From positions 1 through 46,126 of the IMG/VR virus record IMGVR_UViG_3300021478_000048: a stretch of DNA of 46,126 nt; one strand, written 5' to 3'. Below the pieces are notes generated by a model. That model was given only the letters and a program-made list of their open reading frames with translations. It did not search any database and was not told the origin of the DNA. This document shows positions 17,409 through 26,058 of this stretch, in pieces (the first letter of the stretch is position 1; every line of letters begins with the position of its first letter). A program made the translations under genes and the position numbers. The stretch comes from a virus.

Positions 17409-17879
17409 TCTCGCGCGGGCCTCGGCCAACTCTACGTCGGTCGGGGTCTCGTTGCGTGTGGCGAAGACGCCGAGCCATTCCAGGTTGGTCGTAAACTCGC
17501 CATCGGCCGGGGTCGTTGAGTCTGTTCCAATAATGTCGTTGACGACGCCAATCACCTTGCGATCTTCGTCGCCCATCGGCACGATGCTGTTCTCGGCCGG
17601 GTTCATCACGACACCCATGTTGTTGCCGCCGTCGGCGTGGTCGATCTCGGAAAGGATCAGCGCCGGAACGATGATCGGGTCCGAGTAGGCTTTGCCTTTC
17701 GGGCACGCCGGGATGGTGTAGCTCTTGCCTGCACCGACACGGTTCGGAAACACGTTGGGCGAAATGTTGAAGATGTAGACGTTCGGCAGCTCGACGGATG
17801 CGAGCCCGGCCTGCTGCATGAAGATCATGCGGTTGCGCCGCTGAATGTTTTCGATCCCGCCTTGGACTGGTACGAGCAT
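16986..17879 (-). CDS. Structural-region protein with C-terminal zinc ribbon
   Basis: 297 aa. The start at ATG 17879 is chosen for its strong SD (AGGAG, 7 nt upstream). Residues 1-205 are a globular domain (IQRRNRMIFMQQAGLASVELPNVYIF) with no recognised family. Residues about 225-250 form a zinc ribbon (CPECGENIIAGAKFCKHC). The end is an Ala/Gln-rich low-complexity tail. Its last 423 bases overlap the convergent plus-strand gene. The ribbon suggests protein or nucleic-acid contact; a role in the virion or in late regulation cannot be separated. Confidence 0.7.
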   Translation of the reverse strand: MLVPVQGGIENIQRRNRMIFMQQAGLASVELPNVYIFNISPNVFPNRVGAGKSYTIPACPKGKAYSDPIIVPALILSEIDHADGGNNMGVVMNPAENSIVPMGDEDRKVIGVVNDIIGTDSTTPADGEFTTNLEWLGVFATRNETPTDVELAEARARLKHHMELIYAKGADKVQQGESIPMLDRPVYNEAAEFLGRNTFWGNTEHAKANCPECGENIIAGAKFCKHCRQAIDPTSIALRAKQIAQAATQLAQEPAAAAALPVVSPVNEARVEASAEPSVDASQPATQQQGRGGNRRS

Positions 17880-18041
17880 GACGTTTCTCCTGTGATAATC
17901 TTTGCGTGACGGTTGTTGGGGGATCCTTCTGCCGTTTGCGTTGTTTGGTGCTCCGATCCTCGGCGATCTGCGGGCCAACCCGAAAGCGGCACAGCTTAGA
18001 TGCCTAACTGCTGAGGGCATCGCGGATCTCGCGAGGTTCTA

Positions 18042-18734
18042 CTAGTGGATCAAAGTCTTTCCTTGCTGCTTCGCCTTGGCGCGCCGTTCCTTTTCAATTT
18101 GTTTGGGTAGAGGGTCGAGGCTCGTTACCACGCCCGCCTTATCGGCCGCTTTTTCGAGCTCGGCCAGCTCACCCATGTTGTCGTCGTACACGTCATCAAA
18201 GCGCTTTTTCCATTCCTTCTCTTCGTCCTCGATCACCTGCGTGTCGTACTGGCGAAGCTGCCATGCCTGGATCGCTTTGTTGTGCTCGATCGTGGTCAGC
18301 AGCAACCGCAGTGAATCCGCGCCGAAGTCTTCGAGCGACATATAGTCGGTCTCTTCCGACGCCGGGGCGTGCATCATTTGCGTGAGGTTCCACTGGATTG
18401 TGTGTGTGTGGCAGTATTCGCCGTCCTGGGGCTTGGGGCCGAAGAATTCCTCGTACCACGATCCATATTTCTCCCAGGGCAGCAGCACCTCGACGATCCA
18501 GCGGTAGCCGAGGCGCGGGTACTTGCGGATCGTGCGCTGCTTGCGGCCGTTGGTGTCGAGATCCATGCACGCCATGACGCGCGTGCGATCGGGATTCCAG
18601 ACCACGCGATAGAAGGGCAGGCCGCTTTCGGAGTGCCCGAAGTCGGCGCAGATGTTGGTCACCCATTCGGGCACGGGATGCGGCTCGAACAACTCTTTGC
18701 AGTCGTTGAGCAGCGCGATGCGGTCGTTAAGCAA
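18042..18734 (-). CDS. Hypothetical protein in capsid gene cluster
   Basis: About 230 aa from a TTG at 18734 that overlaps the stop of the GroES-like gene (18727), with AAGGA about 10 nt upstream. It has an N-terminal aromatic-rich globular part (FYRVVWNPDRTRVMACMDLD; WIVEVLLPWEKYGSWYEEFFG), then a long charged helical C-terminal half (about 150-230) likely to be coiled coil. No family was recognised. Tight coupling to the chaperonin-like gene suggests a morphogenesis role. Confidence 0.6.
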   Translation of the reverse strand: MLNDRIALLNDCKELFEPHPVPEWVTNICADFGHSESGLPFYRVVWNPDRTRVMACMDLDTNGRKQRTIRKYPRLGYRWIVEVLLPWEKYGSWYEEFFGPKPQDGEYCHTHTIQWNLTQMMHAPASEETDYMSLEDFGADSLRLLLTTIEHNKAIQAWQLRQYDTQVIEDEEKEWKKRFDDVYDDNMGELAELEKAADKAGVVTSLDPLPKQIEKERRAKAKQQGKTLIH

Positions 18735-19272
18735 CGGGTTCCATTCCTTCCGGCGCGGCGGCGATCGCGATCGGCGGCCGGGCGCGCGCGGCAACCCGTT
18801 CCGCTTCGGCCTTCGTCGTGACGACGAAGAAAACTTCTTCCTCGCGCAGCGAGACACACTCGCCGTCCTGGTTGCCGAAGCCGAGGAGCGCGAGCTTGGT
18901 GCCCGCGTATTTGCCGAAGCAGATCACTGCGCCTGGGTCGATGCGCAGCGGGATGAGCTGCCCCACGATGTTGTAGCGGCCCTGGCCGCAAGCGACGACC
19001 ACACCGTATCCGGCTTCCTGCTGCCCGAGATCCGGCAGGATCAACCCGCTGTAAGTCTTGGTGTTGGGCGAGATCTTGCGCACGATCAGCCGGTCGCCGA
19101 TCGGCACGATGGCGGCGTCGGCCTTGAGGCCGTGATTTTCCGAGTCGATGAGGGCCTCGGCGCGCTGGGGGGCGCTGGCGATGTCGATGAAATTGTCGTG
19201 CGGGCTGCGGGCAGGGACGAGTGCCTCGTCGGCCGGGCCGCGGCGTCGATCGCTGATTTTCAGATCACTCAT
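18727..19272 (-). CDS. GroES-like co-chaperonin
   Basis: 181 aa from ATG 19272, which overlaps the previous stop by 8 nt. The Cpn10 core spans about residues 55-152: IVPIGDRLIVRK opens the barrel, a mobile-loop-like segment (ISPNTKTYSGLILPD) contains the SGLILP equivalent of GroES GGIVLT, then GYGVVVACGQGR, PLRIDPGAVICFG, and a closing VSLREEEVFFVV. It has a 54-residue N-terminal and a 29-residue C-terminal extension compared with about 97-aa GroES. Phage co-chaperonins (T4 Gp31, RB49 CocO) adapt host GroEL for capsid folding. Location just after the capsid gene fits that, but binding to GroEL is inference. Confidence 0.82.
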   Translation of the reverse strand: MSDLKISDRRRGPADEALVPARSPHDNFIDIASAPQRAEALIDSENHGLKADAAIVPIGDRLIVRKISPNTKTYSGLILPDLGQQEAGYGVVVACGQGRYNIVGQLIPLRIDPGAVICFGKYAGTKLALLGFGNQDGECVSLREEEVFFVVTTKAEAERVAARARPPIAIAAAPEGMEPVA

Positions 19273-19462
19273 TGTGATTGTGTCCTTCCGGGTAAAACGT
19301 GACGACATCTTTCGCGGTCAGTATCCCATGCGTCGGGCAGACCGGGTTGCTCTCTAGAATTGCGGCCCTTCGCGGGCTTGTGGCGCTGCTGAAACACCAT
19401 CCGCAGTAGTGCTCGCGGGGGCAGTCGCAGGAGCCGAGTCGAGTTGTCGCGGTTTCGGGCAT
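19265..19462 (-). CDS. Small Cys/His-rich protein
   Basis: 65 aa with Cys/His clusters (CDCPREHYCGWC, then NPVCPTHG) suggesting one zinc site. It overlaps both neighbours and has no strong SD. The function is unknown. Confidence 0.5.
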   Translation of the reverse strand: MPETATTRLGSCDCPREHYCGWCFSSATSPRRAAILESNPVCPTHGILTAKDVVTFYPEGHNHNE

Positions 19463-19599
19463 GGTGCGCCGAACAACACGCTGCGGGTTTGCGCCCGCAG
19501 CATGTGCTCGTGCGTTACGTGAATGAAGTCGATCGCCGCGCTGATCCGCGCGTAGAACTCGGCCTCACTCTCGTATTTAGAGACCCTGAGCGATTCCAC
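19354..19599 (-). CDS. Small hypothetical protein downstream of capsid gene
   Basis: 81 aa from a GTG at 19599, overlapping the capsid gene end by 23 nt. The first 40 residues are helical (VSKYESEAEFYARISAAIDF) and the rest is Ala/Pro-rich. The 108-nt overlap with the next gene makes the C-terminal part less certain. Confidence 0.45.
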   Translation of the reverse strand: MESLRVSKYESEAEFYARISAAIDFIHVTHEHMLRAQTRSVLFGAPCPKPRQLDSAPATAPASTTADGVSAAPQAREGPQF

Positions 19600-20857
19600 A
19601 ACCGTCGAAGTACAGCCCGAGTTTCGGCTGCTCCATGCAGATCTGGAACCCGCCCCAGATGTAGTTGATGACGGAGAAGTCGAGCCCGCCGTCGTCGCCG
19701 TACGTCTGGAATTCGGTCTGGCCGTTGCGAGTCAGCGGGCCGGTCGGCTGCAACTCACCACGGAACCACTTGTCGATCGCCAGCATGTCGATTCGGCCAG
19801 CGGTTGCGAGTTTCGACACGAGCTTGTCATAGCCCGCGACGGTCGCAGCCCCCTGCTTCTTCATCATGTCGACGTTGCGATCGCCCTTCGCTTCGGTCCA
19901 GTTGAAGTGATTCCCGGCCAGGTAGGCATAGTTGGACAACGCCTGTTGCTGGTCATAGCCCATGTGCGCGAGCAGGTTGGTGTTCTCACCTTCCTCATCG
20001 GGCAACACGCGCCGGAAATAGATCAATCCGAGATCGAACGCCGAAGGCGAGATCGCGAAGTTATTGAGCGCCAGGTGCGGCGTCTTCAACTGGCCAGGGT
20101 ACGAAGACCGCGCCAGGTTGTTCCAGTTGCCGGTATTCGAATCGAGCTGATTCGAAGCCAGCGAACCGAGAGACGAGTTCACGATCCCCGGCGAACCGTC
20201 GACGACAAGGATGTCGCCCACGATCGTGCCCGCGGGAAGTGCGCCCTGGACATACAGCGTGCCGCCGGTCAGGGTCGAAGTGACCTTGCCGTTTACGTCG
20301 ATGTTGAGCGTGGTGAGCGGGCCGCGCGAAGGCTGACCGACACCAGGCAACACCTGGTAGACCTTTTGTCCCTGGAACTTGTTCGGGTTCGCGACCTGCA
20401 CCTGGTTGCCAGAGATCGCGGTGATGGTGTCGAGGACACCGGCCGCGTTCTGGTCCGAGTTGAGGAGCGACTCGCACAAATTCCGGTACTGCGAAATCTG
20501 CTTTTCGAGATTCCGCTTTTTGTAATCGCCGACCGCCTTTTTCGGGCTGTCAGTCGCGGACATTGCGAGATCGGTCATTTCGGTGCAAGCCAGGAAGAAC
20601 GCAGCCTGGACTTGCGCGCGAGCTTGCACGATCGCAGCGCCGCGGCCAGCAGGACCGCCGTCGGGGTCGACCTGACGGGTCAGCGTGCCGGGAACTAGAT
20701 CCAGCGTCCACCAAAGAACGCGCGAGGACATCACCTCGGTGGGGCGCTTCTCGATCTTGTCGTAAAGCATCGAGTCGCGCTGCATTGTGTCCGTGATTTT
20801 GCGGACATAGGCTTCGAGCTGCGAAGCCACGGCTTGAGCGTTATTTCCTTGTGCCAT
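19577..20857 (-). CDS. Major capsid protein
   Basis: 426 aa, SD AAGGTGAG 5 nt before ATG. The N-terminal helix (QLEAYVRKITDTMQRDSMLYDKI), DPDGGPAGRG loop and long helix (QARAQVQAAFFLACTEM) are followed by a large beta-rich insertion with QVQVANPNKFQGQKVYQ and GTIVGDILVVDG. The C-terminal region returns to mixed alpha/beta. The arrangement fits an HK97-fold coat protein. It lies after portal and scaffold, the usual order, and has its own 185-bp upstream gap, which may hold a promoter for high expression. Confidence 0.8.
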   Translation of the reverse strand: MAQGNNAQAVASQLEAYVRKITDTMQRDSMLYDKIEKRPTEVMSSRVLWWTLDLVPGTLTRQVDPDGGPAGRGAAIVQARAQVQAAFFLACTEMTDLAMSATDSPKKAVGDYKKRNLEKQISQYRNLCESLLNSDQNAAGVLDTITAISGNQVQVANPNKFQGQKVYQVLPGVGQPSRGPLTTLNIDVNGKVTSTLTGGTLYVQGALPAGTIVGDILVVDGSPGIVNSSLGSLASNQLDSNTGNWNNLARSSYPGQLKTPHLALNNFAISPSAFDLGLIYFRRVLPDEEGENTNLLAHMGYDQQQALSNYAYLAGNHFNWTEAKGDRNVDMMKKQGAATVAGYDKLVSKLATAGRIDMLAIDKWFRGELQPTGPLTRNGQTEFQTYGDDGGLDFSVINYIWGGFQICMEQPKLGLYFDGCGIAQGL

Positions 20858-21042
20858 TGAGGCTCACCTTGCGATGGGCTTCGTCGACCGCCCCTTTCAC
20901 TCTTGCGAGTCGGCTTGGGGCTTTGCTGGGTTGGGGGTTTACGAGCGTACCGGAATTCCGTCCGGCCGGGCTGCGTCGGTTCCTTCGGCCTTTGTTATAG
21001 CGGTGTCGATCCGCTGGGAACGTCAGCAGCAAACTTGGTGTT

Positions 21043-22479
21043 CTAGTAATGGACCTGGACGCGCTTGCCGTCCTTGAGGATGTACAACCCGTCCATCTGC
21101 ATCGTTGGCGAGGTCTTGCGGTAGTCGATGAGATGGTTCGCCGGTTTGGCGTTGACCTTCGTGTATCCGTTCGCCGCGGATCCGGCACCGGCTGCGCCTG
21201 CACCGGCGTTGCCTTTGTCCTTCTCGCCAGCTCCGCCAGCGGCCGCCTTGCCGGGCTTCTTGAGCAGGCCCGACTTTCCGGCGATGTCGCGCACGATCGC
21301 AGGGATGATCGAGGCGTGCTTCTTGTTGAGCATGGTAGCGGCGCGCGTCGTGTCGCCGCTCTTCACCAGGGCAGCGTATTTGTTGACGAAATTCTTATCC
21401 TTGACGGCCGTGCTTTTGATCCCGAGGTGGATGTCGCGCATCATGCTTTGAAACGCGCCGGGGAATTCCGCGGACAGCTTCGCCAGGTCGACGCCGACGA
21501 GTTTTGCTTCCGCTTCGAGGCTCACCTTTACGTCGTGTTTCATTTGCGGGAACGCCGTCGCGTTGATCTGCGAGTAGCGCTGCGCGGTTTCTTTTTGTTC
21601 GACCGTCGCCTCGCGGTCGTTGATCGCTTTGGTGCGCGCGTCGACCTGTTTCTCGGGCGGGTTCTTGGCCGTCTTTTTGATCGCGTTATACCAGCGCGCG
21701 ATCTTCTCCGCGGCCGCGGCGGCCTGCGGGTTGTCCTTCATCGCCTTCAGCATGTTGTAAACGACGCCGATCGGCGAGCCCTCGCCGTTGAGCGTGTCGA
21801 GCACGACCTGCGCCATCATGTGATCGTAGTGCTCGGGGTGTTTGTCGCTCACGTATTGCAGCGAGTTGTCGAAGGCTTTTAGCGCCGAGTCGGGGTTCTG
21901 CTCGAACGCGGTTTGGACCCATTTCGGATCGCCCGATTCGAAGAGCTCGGAATCGGCCTGGTAGGTTTCGACTTCGGACTGAAGCTCTTGGACGCCCTCA
22001 GCGCCGCCGACCTGATCGAAGGCTTTTTTGAGCTCGATCGCTTGGTTGACACCGCCGACCGTCGCCTTGAGGCGTTCGAGGCCGAAGTAGAGTTGCCGCG
22101 CCTCTTTTTCGCAGCCCGCGGTTTTCGCGAGCTCGAAGAGCTTGTTGATGGAAGCGGGAACAGTTCGACCGTCGGCCAGTGTGACATTGCCTTTTCCATC
22201 GGCGGTTCCAGCTCCATCCGTTCCAGCAGCGGTGTCACCATCCGCCGAAATTCCGTCATCGCCTTCGCCAGATCCCGCACCGAGGTCGCCATCAGCAGAG
22301 CCGCCTTCTCCTGCGCCCGCGCCATCACCAGCGCCGGATCCCGCACCTGCCCCAGCTCCGCTACCTGCACCGGATCCCGCACCCGTGCCGCCCCCCGAGC
22401 CGAGGCTCGTGCCTGCGGCTGCAAACATGGTACCTGCGAATAGGAAGTGATTTAGAAGAAAAATAAGCAACGTTCTCAT
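21043..22479 (-). CDS. Scaffold-like protein with signal-peptide-like N-terminus
   Basis: 478 aa. The ATG at 22479 has GGAG 8 nt upstream. Residues 1-22 are hydrophobic (MRTLLIFLLNHFLFAG, then TMFAAAG) and look like a signal peptide, which is odd for a scaffold; a second Met at residue 18 would remove it but has a poorer SD. Residues 24-90 are Gly/Ala/Ser/Asp repeats, then a long helical charged body, a Gly/Ala linker and a basic C-terminus (YILKDGKRVQVHY), as in scaffolds whose C-terminus binds coat. The position between portal and capsid genes supports the call. Confidence 0.65.
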   Translation of the reverse strand: MRTLLIFLLNHFLFAGTMFAAAGTSLGSGGGTGAGSGAGSGAGAGAGSGAGDGAGAGEGGSADGDLGAGSGEGDDGISADGDTAAGTDGAGTADGKGNVTLADGRTVPASINKLFELAKTAGCEKEARQLYFGLERLKATVGGVNQAIELKKAFDQVGGAEGVQELQSEVETYQADSELFESGDPKWVQTAFEQNPDSALKAFDNSLQYVSDKHPEHYDHMMAQVVLDTLNGEGSPIGVVYNMLKAMKDNPQAAAAAEKIARWYNAIKKTAKNPPEKQVDARTKAINDREATVEQKETAQRYSQINATAFPQMKHDVKVSLEAEAKLVGVDLAKLSAEFPGAFQSMMRDIHLGIKSTAVKDKNFVNKYAALVKSGDTTRAATMLNKKHASIIPAIVRDIAGKSGLLKKPGKAAAGGAGEKDKGNAGAGAAGAGSAANGYTKVNAKPANHLIDYRKTSPTMQMDGLYILKDGKRVQVHY

Positions 22480-22658
22480 TGTGAAATCTCCGGGACTTCG
22501 TGGATGGTCGAGTGAACTTTGTCACCGACGAGTTTGTAAGTGGCGTAGCGAGTGAACATGACGTGCCCCTCGCAGTCGTAGAGGGGGAAATTGGTTTGGC
22601 CGCGATCCGAGAGATTGCCCTCGTCGTCGACTTCCCAGGGGCCGACCTTACGCGGCAA
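22476..22658 (-). CDS. Small hypothetical protein between portal and scaffold genes
   Basis: 60 aa from a TTG at 22658 that overlaps the portal stop. The sequence reads as a small beta fold (VGPWEVDDEGNLSD; LYDCEGHVMFTRYATYKLV). The stop overlaps the scaffold ATG by 4 nt, which supports translation coupling. The function is unknown. Confidence 0.5.
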   Translation of the reverse strand: MPRKVGPWEVDDEGNLSDRGQTNFPLYDCEGHVMFTRYATYKLVGDKVHSTIHEVPEISQ

Positions 22659-25110
22659 CGGTCGCCCCCGACGGTGCCGCGGCCGCTGGCGGCAATAACG
22701 GCGGCGCGAGCGGTGGAGCTGCCCCGGCTCCTGCGCCAGCGCCCCCAGGAGCGCCCGCAGAGGGCGGGGGAGGGGCAGGGGGTAAACCTTTCGGCGGCGC
22801 GCCAGGCGGCAAGCCAGCGCCAGCGCCGGGCATTCCTGGGGGCATTCCCGGCGGCATCAGCGGCGGGATGATCCCGAGCAGATCCGGCGGGATGACGATC
22901 CCGGACTGCTGCGCTTTGGTGAGGTGGGCTTTTAGGTGCAGTTCGAGATCCTCGACGTGCTCGGGCGTCGGGCCGAGGAGCATTTCGAGCGTCTTCGAAT
23001 CGTTGAGGATCCGCACGCAGGTGCGCGCTTCCTCGATGTGATCATCGGCCAGGCGGATCGGCACGCTCGAAATCATGATCTTCGGCACCGGCGGAACTGG
23101 CGGCGGCGGTGTTCCTGGCGCGATCGTGTTGACCGCGGCGGCTGCTGCCTGTTGCTTTTGTTGGTTCGCCTGCTCGGTTGCCTGGTCATCAGGCACCGGC
23201 CCGTCGCCTTCGAGCATTTCTTCCCACTCGTCGAGCTGCTTGTCGCGTGCGGCTGCGCCTTTGATTACGATGTCGAGGCCGGTTGCATCTTTTAGCGCGA
23301 CCATGTTGTCGGGCTCGGTGAAGACGGCCGCGGCGATCGGGTTCGTCGGCGCTGCGCCGAACAGGCCGAGCCATTTGTTCGCCTTGTCGGTGTGCGACTC
23401 GGGGAAGTTTTGGTCGGTGATGGCCGAGCAGAGGAACCCGCCGCGCTTCATCACGCCCACGTCGATGTCGATGACTTTGGTCTTGTTGTCTTTCTGCGGC
23501 AGGACGGCCGAGATCTTCTCGACGCCCTCGCGCTTGGCGGCCATCCTGGCGGCCTGCCAGTTAATTCCCGCGGCGAATTGCAGGTAGGGAACCCAGACGA
23601 TCGTCATCAGCCCTTGTGAGCTGTTGAGCGCGAGCTGGTACGCCTTCGCGGTCTTCTGGTCTTCCATGTCACCGCCAAAGAGCGACGGTTGGTTGCCGGT
23701 GATGAACTGCGTCAGCGGGCCTTGTAGGTTTTGCACCCACTCGGGGAACGTGCCGGGCACGTCGAAGCCAGGCTCGACGAAAATGTTTTCCTGCATCGTG
23801 CCCTGGCCGGGTTGGAATGCGCCGTACTGGCCATACGCCGCGAACTGCTCTTGGATCGCTTCGAGCGATTCGACTTCGGTGTTGAGCAGCGTGCGCGGGA
23901 TGCACTTGTGCAGCATTTCCGAGTACATCCCGATCGCGTCGTTGTACTCCATTTGGATCGGGATCATGGGATCCGAAAGCGACGGCCGGGCGTTGCCGTT
24001 GCCGGGCAGCGCGTGCATGACGCGGATCTGCTCGTCCATCGAGATCGGGTGCGCGCCGCAAAACACGGTGCCGATGTATTTCACGCGGCAGCCCTTCGGG
24101 AACAGACCAGGCGTGCCCTTTTTCTTGTCGCCGATCCAAAAGGCTTGGTGCTCTTTGTCGAGCGAGCGGAAGGCCGAGCGCCGCAACCACCAGCGATCCT
24201 CGGTCACCAGATAGGCGAGCGTGTCCGAGCTGACCTGGGCGACGCCTTCGCCGACGGCGATGCGCGACATGCGGGCGATCTCGTTGTTTGGGATCTGGCC
24301 CTTCGCGGTGTTCTCGATGTCGTCGGCGTAATCTGGGTTCTCTTCCTGCGCGACGGTGATCGCCTTGTCCTTCGAAACCTTGCAGTAATCCCACTCGTTG
24401 AAAATGCCGATGATCGGCACTTTCGTTTCGAGAACGCCGAAATACTCGGTGAACTCCGAGCCCTGCGCATTGCCCTGGTCGTCGACGCCGCACTTCTCTT
24501 CGTCGGTCTTGTATTCGGTGACGGCGACAACGCGGCCGTCAGTCCACATGAGGCGCGCGACTTCCATCTGCGTCGGCTTCGGCGGGTTGTACTTCTGGTA
24601 GACCTCGACGTATTTTTCCGCTTCCCGCGATGCCTTCACGCTGAGGGGGTTGCGCGGCTTGTCGGGCTCCATCCTGGTCGGCGCGGCGTTCTGGGAAAAC
24701 ACCGCCATGAAAATCTTGGCGTTGGCGGTGAAGATGTTGAACTCTTCCTCGAAGAACTCTTCCGCGTCGCCGTCCTCGTAATCGTCGTCACCGAGGGTCG
24801 AGCCGCTCGGGCCGATCTGAAACTGCCCGGCGTCGGCGTTCCAATACGGGTGTTGGATCCCGATGTAGAAGTAGCGGCGGAGCGTGCAGCGGATCAGCTC
24901 GATCATACGCGCCCACTCGTCGCGCTGATCCATCTTGGTGCAAACGCTCTTGAGCTGTTCTTTGCGCTCGGGGATCAGGTTGGAATAGTCGTCTTTGTAG
25001 GGCTTGCCGTCGACGGTCTCGTAGGTCTGCGGCTGCTCGGTGCCGGTGACGGCCGCGCCGAGGATGGCGGCGTTAACGGGCAGGTCTGCGATCTGTGCGG
25101 TTGCGCCCAT
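22648..25110 (-). CDS. Portal protein (P22-like size)
   Basis: 820 aa, large for a portal and in the P22/podovirus range. The N-terminal 100 residues include RDEWARMIELIRCTLRRYFYIGIQHPYW and an acidic loop. The core has EYNDAIGMYSEMLHKCIPRT and an ITGNQPSLFGGDMEDQKTA segment typical of portal stem and crown regions. Residues about 645-690 are Gln/Ala-rich, and the last 80 are Pro/Gly/Met-rich (LMPPGMPPGMPGAG), a probable flexible internal tail. It starts directly after the 108-aa gene stop with no SD, implying coupled translation. It forms the dodecameric DNA channel at the capsid vertex. Confidence 0.85.
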   Translation of the reverse strand: MGATAQIADLPVNAAILGAAVTGTEQPQTYETVDGKPYKDDYSNLIPERKEQLKSVCTKMDQRDEWARMIELIRCTLRRYFYIGIQHPYWNADAGQFQIGPSGSTLGDDDYEDGDAEEFFEEEFNIFTANAKIFMAVFSQNAAPTRMEPDKPRNPLSVKASREAEKYVEVYQKYNPPKPTQMEVARLMWTDGRVVAVTEYKTDEEKCGVDDQGNAQGSEFTEYFGVLETKVPIIGIFNEWDYCKVSKDKAITVAQEENPDYADDIENTAKGQIPNNEIARMSRIAVGEGVAQVSSDTLAYLVTEDRWWLRRSAFRSLDKEHQAFWIGDKKKGTPGLFPKGCRVKYIGTVFCGAHPISMDEQIRVMHALPGNGNARPSLSDPMIPIQMEYNDAIGMYSEMLHKCIPRTLLNTEVESLEAIQEQFAAYGQYGAFQPGQGTMQENIFVEPGFDVPGTFPEWVQNLQGPLTQFITGNQPSLFGGDMEDQKTAKAYQLALNSSQGLMTIVWVPYLQFAAGINWQAARMAAKREGVEKISAVLPQKDNKTKVIDIDVGVMKRGGFLCSAITDQNFPESHTDKANKWLGLFGAAPTNPIAAAVFTEPDNMVALKDATGLDIVIKGAAARDKQLDEWEEMLEGDGPVPDDQATEQANQQKQQAAAAAVNTIAPGTPPPPVPPVPKIMISSVPIRLADDHIEEARTCVRILNDSKTLEMLLGPTPEHVEDLELHLKAHLTKAQQSGIVIPPDLLGIIPPLMPPGMPPGMPGAGAGLPPGAPPKGLPPAPPPPSAGAPGGAGAGAGAAPPLAPPLLPPAAAAPSGATVAA

Positions 25111-25437
25111 TTAGGTGAGAGAAGGAATTGCGAGTGCTTCGAGTCGAACCAGGCAGATACCATCGACATCGCGGAACTCGATCACCGCCTCGTCGAGCGT
25201 GTCGTCGATGACAAGCGGATGGCCGCCGAGCGTGAATTGTTGTTTTGGAAGATCAGGAAACTCGTTCGGATCGAACTTGGCGTGTCCGAGGCTCACTGCG
25301 CACACGACACACGCCAGTTCCCACGCGCGCTTTTGCGCCTGACTCATGGCCGCGCTCACAATGCCGTCGACGCCCGCGGTTGTCTTGATGATGTGCGCCG
25401 GGGTGAGGTGCATGTTGCCAAAGTTGAAAGTCTTCAC
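25111..25437 (-). CDS. Hypothetical protein upstream of portal
   Basis: 108 aa from a GTG at 25437 that overlaps the previous stop as GTGA. Small alpha/beta protein (LTPAHIIKTTAGVDGIVSAAM; FTLGGHPLVIDDTLDEAVIEF) with two Cys. No family was recognised; it is in the packaging/portal operon. Confidence 0.6.
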   Translation of the reverse strand: MKTFNFGNMHLTPAHIIKTTAGVDGIVSAAMSQAQKRAWELACVVCAVSLGHAKFDPNEFPDLPKQQFTLGGHPLVIDDTLDEAVIEFRDVDGICLVRLEALAIPSLT

Positions 25438-25613
25438 CGGCTGAGATCCCCGCGCTCGAAGCGCTCGGCCAGCAGCCCGCGAGCCCGCACATGCGGATTC
25501 GAACTGTGCGCCTCGCGCTTGGCTTCCTGCGCCGTCGACACGCCGCGGCGTTTGGCTTCATTCTTCACCGCGCCCGGATGGCGAATTGCTTTCTTGATCC
25601 AGTTTTTAGCCAT
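25434..25613 (-). CDS. Short conserved-phage-type protein (MAKNWIKKAI family)
   Basis: 59 aa, stop TGA at 25434-25436. It opens with MAKNWIKKAIRHPGAVK and continues with a basic helical body. This opening is common to small proteins found near portal and capsid genes of many phages; the function is unknown. It is linked by 4-nt overlap to the next gene. Confidence 0.75.
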   Translation of the reverse strand: MAKNWIKKAIRHPGAVKNEAKRRGVSTAQEAKREAHSSNPHVRARGLLAERFERGDLSR

Positions 25614-25785
25614 GATGTTTTGAGAGTCGCTTTGCCCGCGCCCGTAAGCGCGTGTAGAGCTCGCCGAGCTGCTTCTGCCTGGGCGTCAGTGGCCGCGGTT
25701 TAGAGTTGCGGATCTTCTCGCGCAGCTCAGGATCGAGACCGGCGACAAAACCAGGCTGCTCAGAATTTGAGTTTGTCCGGGTCAC
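25606..25785 (-). CDS. Small basic hypothetical protein
   Basis: About 59 aa from a GTG at 25785; a longer frame upstream would only be a shadow of the overlapping gene. Residues 14-35 (FVAGLDPELREKIRNSKPRP) and a basic end (RLRARAKRLSKHHG) look like a small nucleic-acid-contacting protein. Overlaps neighbours on both sides. Confidence 0.5.
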   Translation of the reverse strand: MTRTNSNSEQPGFVAGLDPELREKIRNSKPRPLTPRQKQLGELYTRLRARAKRLSKHHG

Positions 25786-25960
25786 TGAGTTTGCGCGGCT
25801 TCGGTGCCGAGTAGGGGAGATCTGCTTCGGGCGTCGCGGCGAAATCGTGGAGCTGCTCATGCGTCATGTTGAGCAGCCCCCGATTCTTTTTCTGTAGCTT
25901 CGCAGGATCGTGCTCTGCGATCGCCGTCGCCCTGCGCATTTTGATTGAGATAGCTGGCAT
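25760..25960 (-). CDS. Short conserved-phage-type protein (RGLLNMTHEQLHDFAAT family)
   Basis: About 66 aa from ATG 25960. The motif NRGLLNMTHEQLHDFAATPE closely follows a pattern recurrent in small phage proteins next to head genes. Pairing with the MAKNWIKKAI-type protein is also recurrent. The function is unknown. Confidence 0.7.
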   Translation of the reverse strand: MPAISIKMRRATAIAEHDPAKLQKKNRGLLNMTHEQLHDFAATPEADLPYSAPKPRKLSDPDKLKF

Positions 25961-26058
25961 GATCGAAAGCCCGGCGGCGTGATTCGCATCTAGCCGCACA
26001 AAGGGCGGTGATCGTCGCAGGATCTCCCTGCGCACCACGCGCCGCCGGGGCCTGTTCG

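Noticed and set aside
20841-21203. Minus-strand frame between capsid and scaffold genes
   Set aside because: Arg/Ser-rich, overlaps scaffold C-terminus and capsid start; this gap more likely holds leader sequence.
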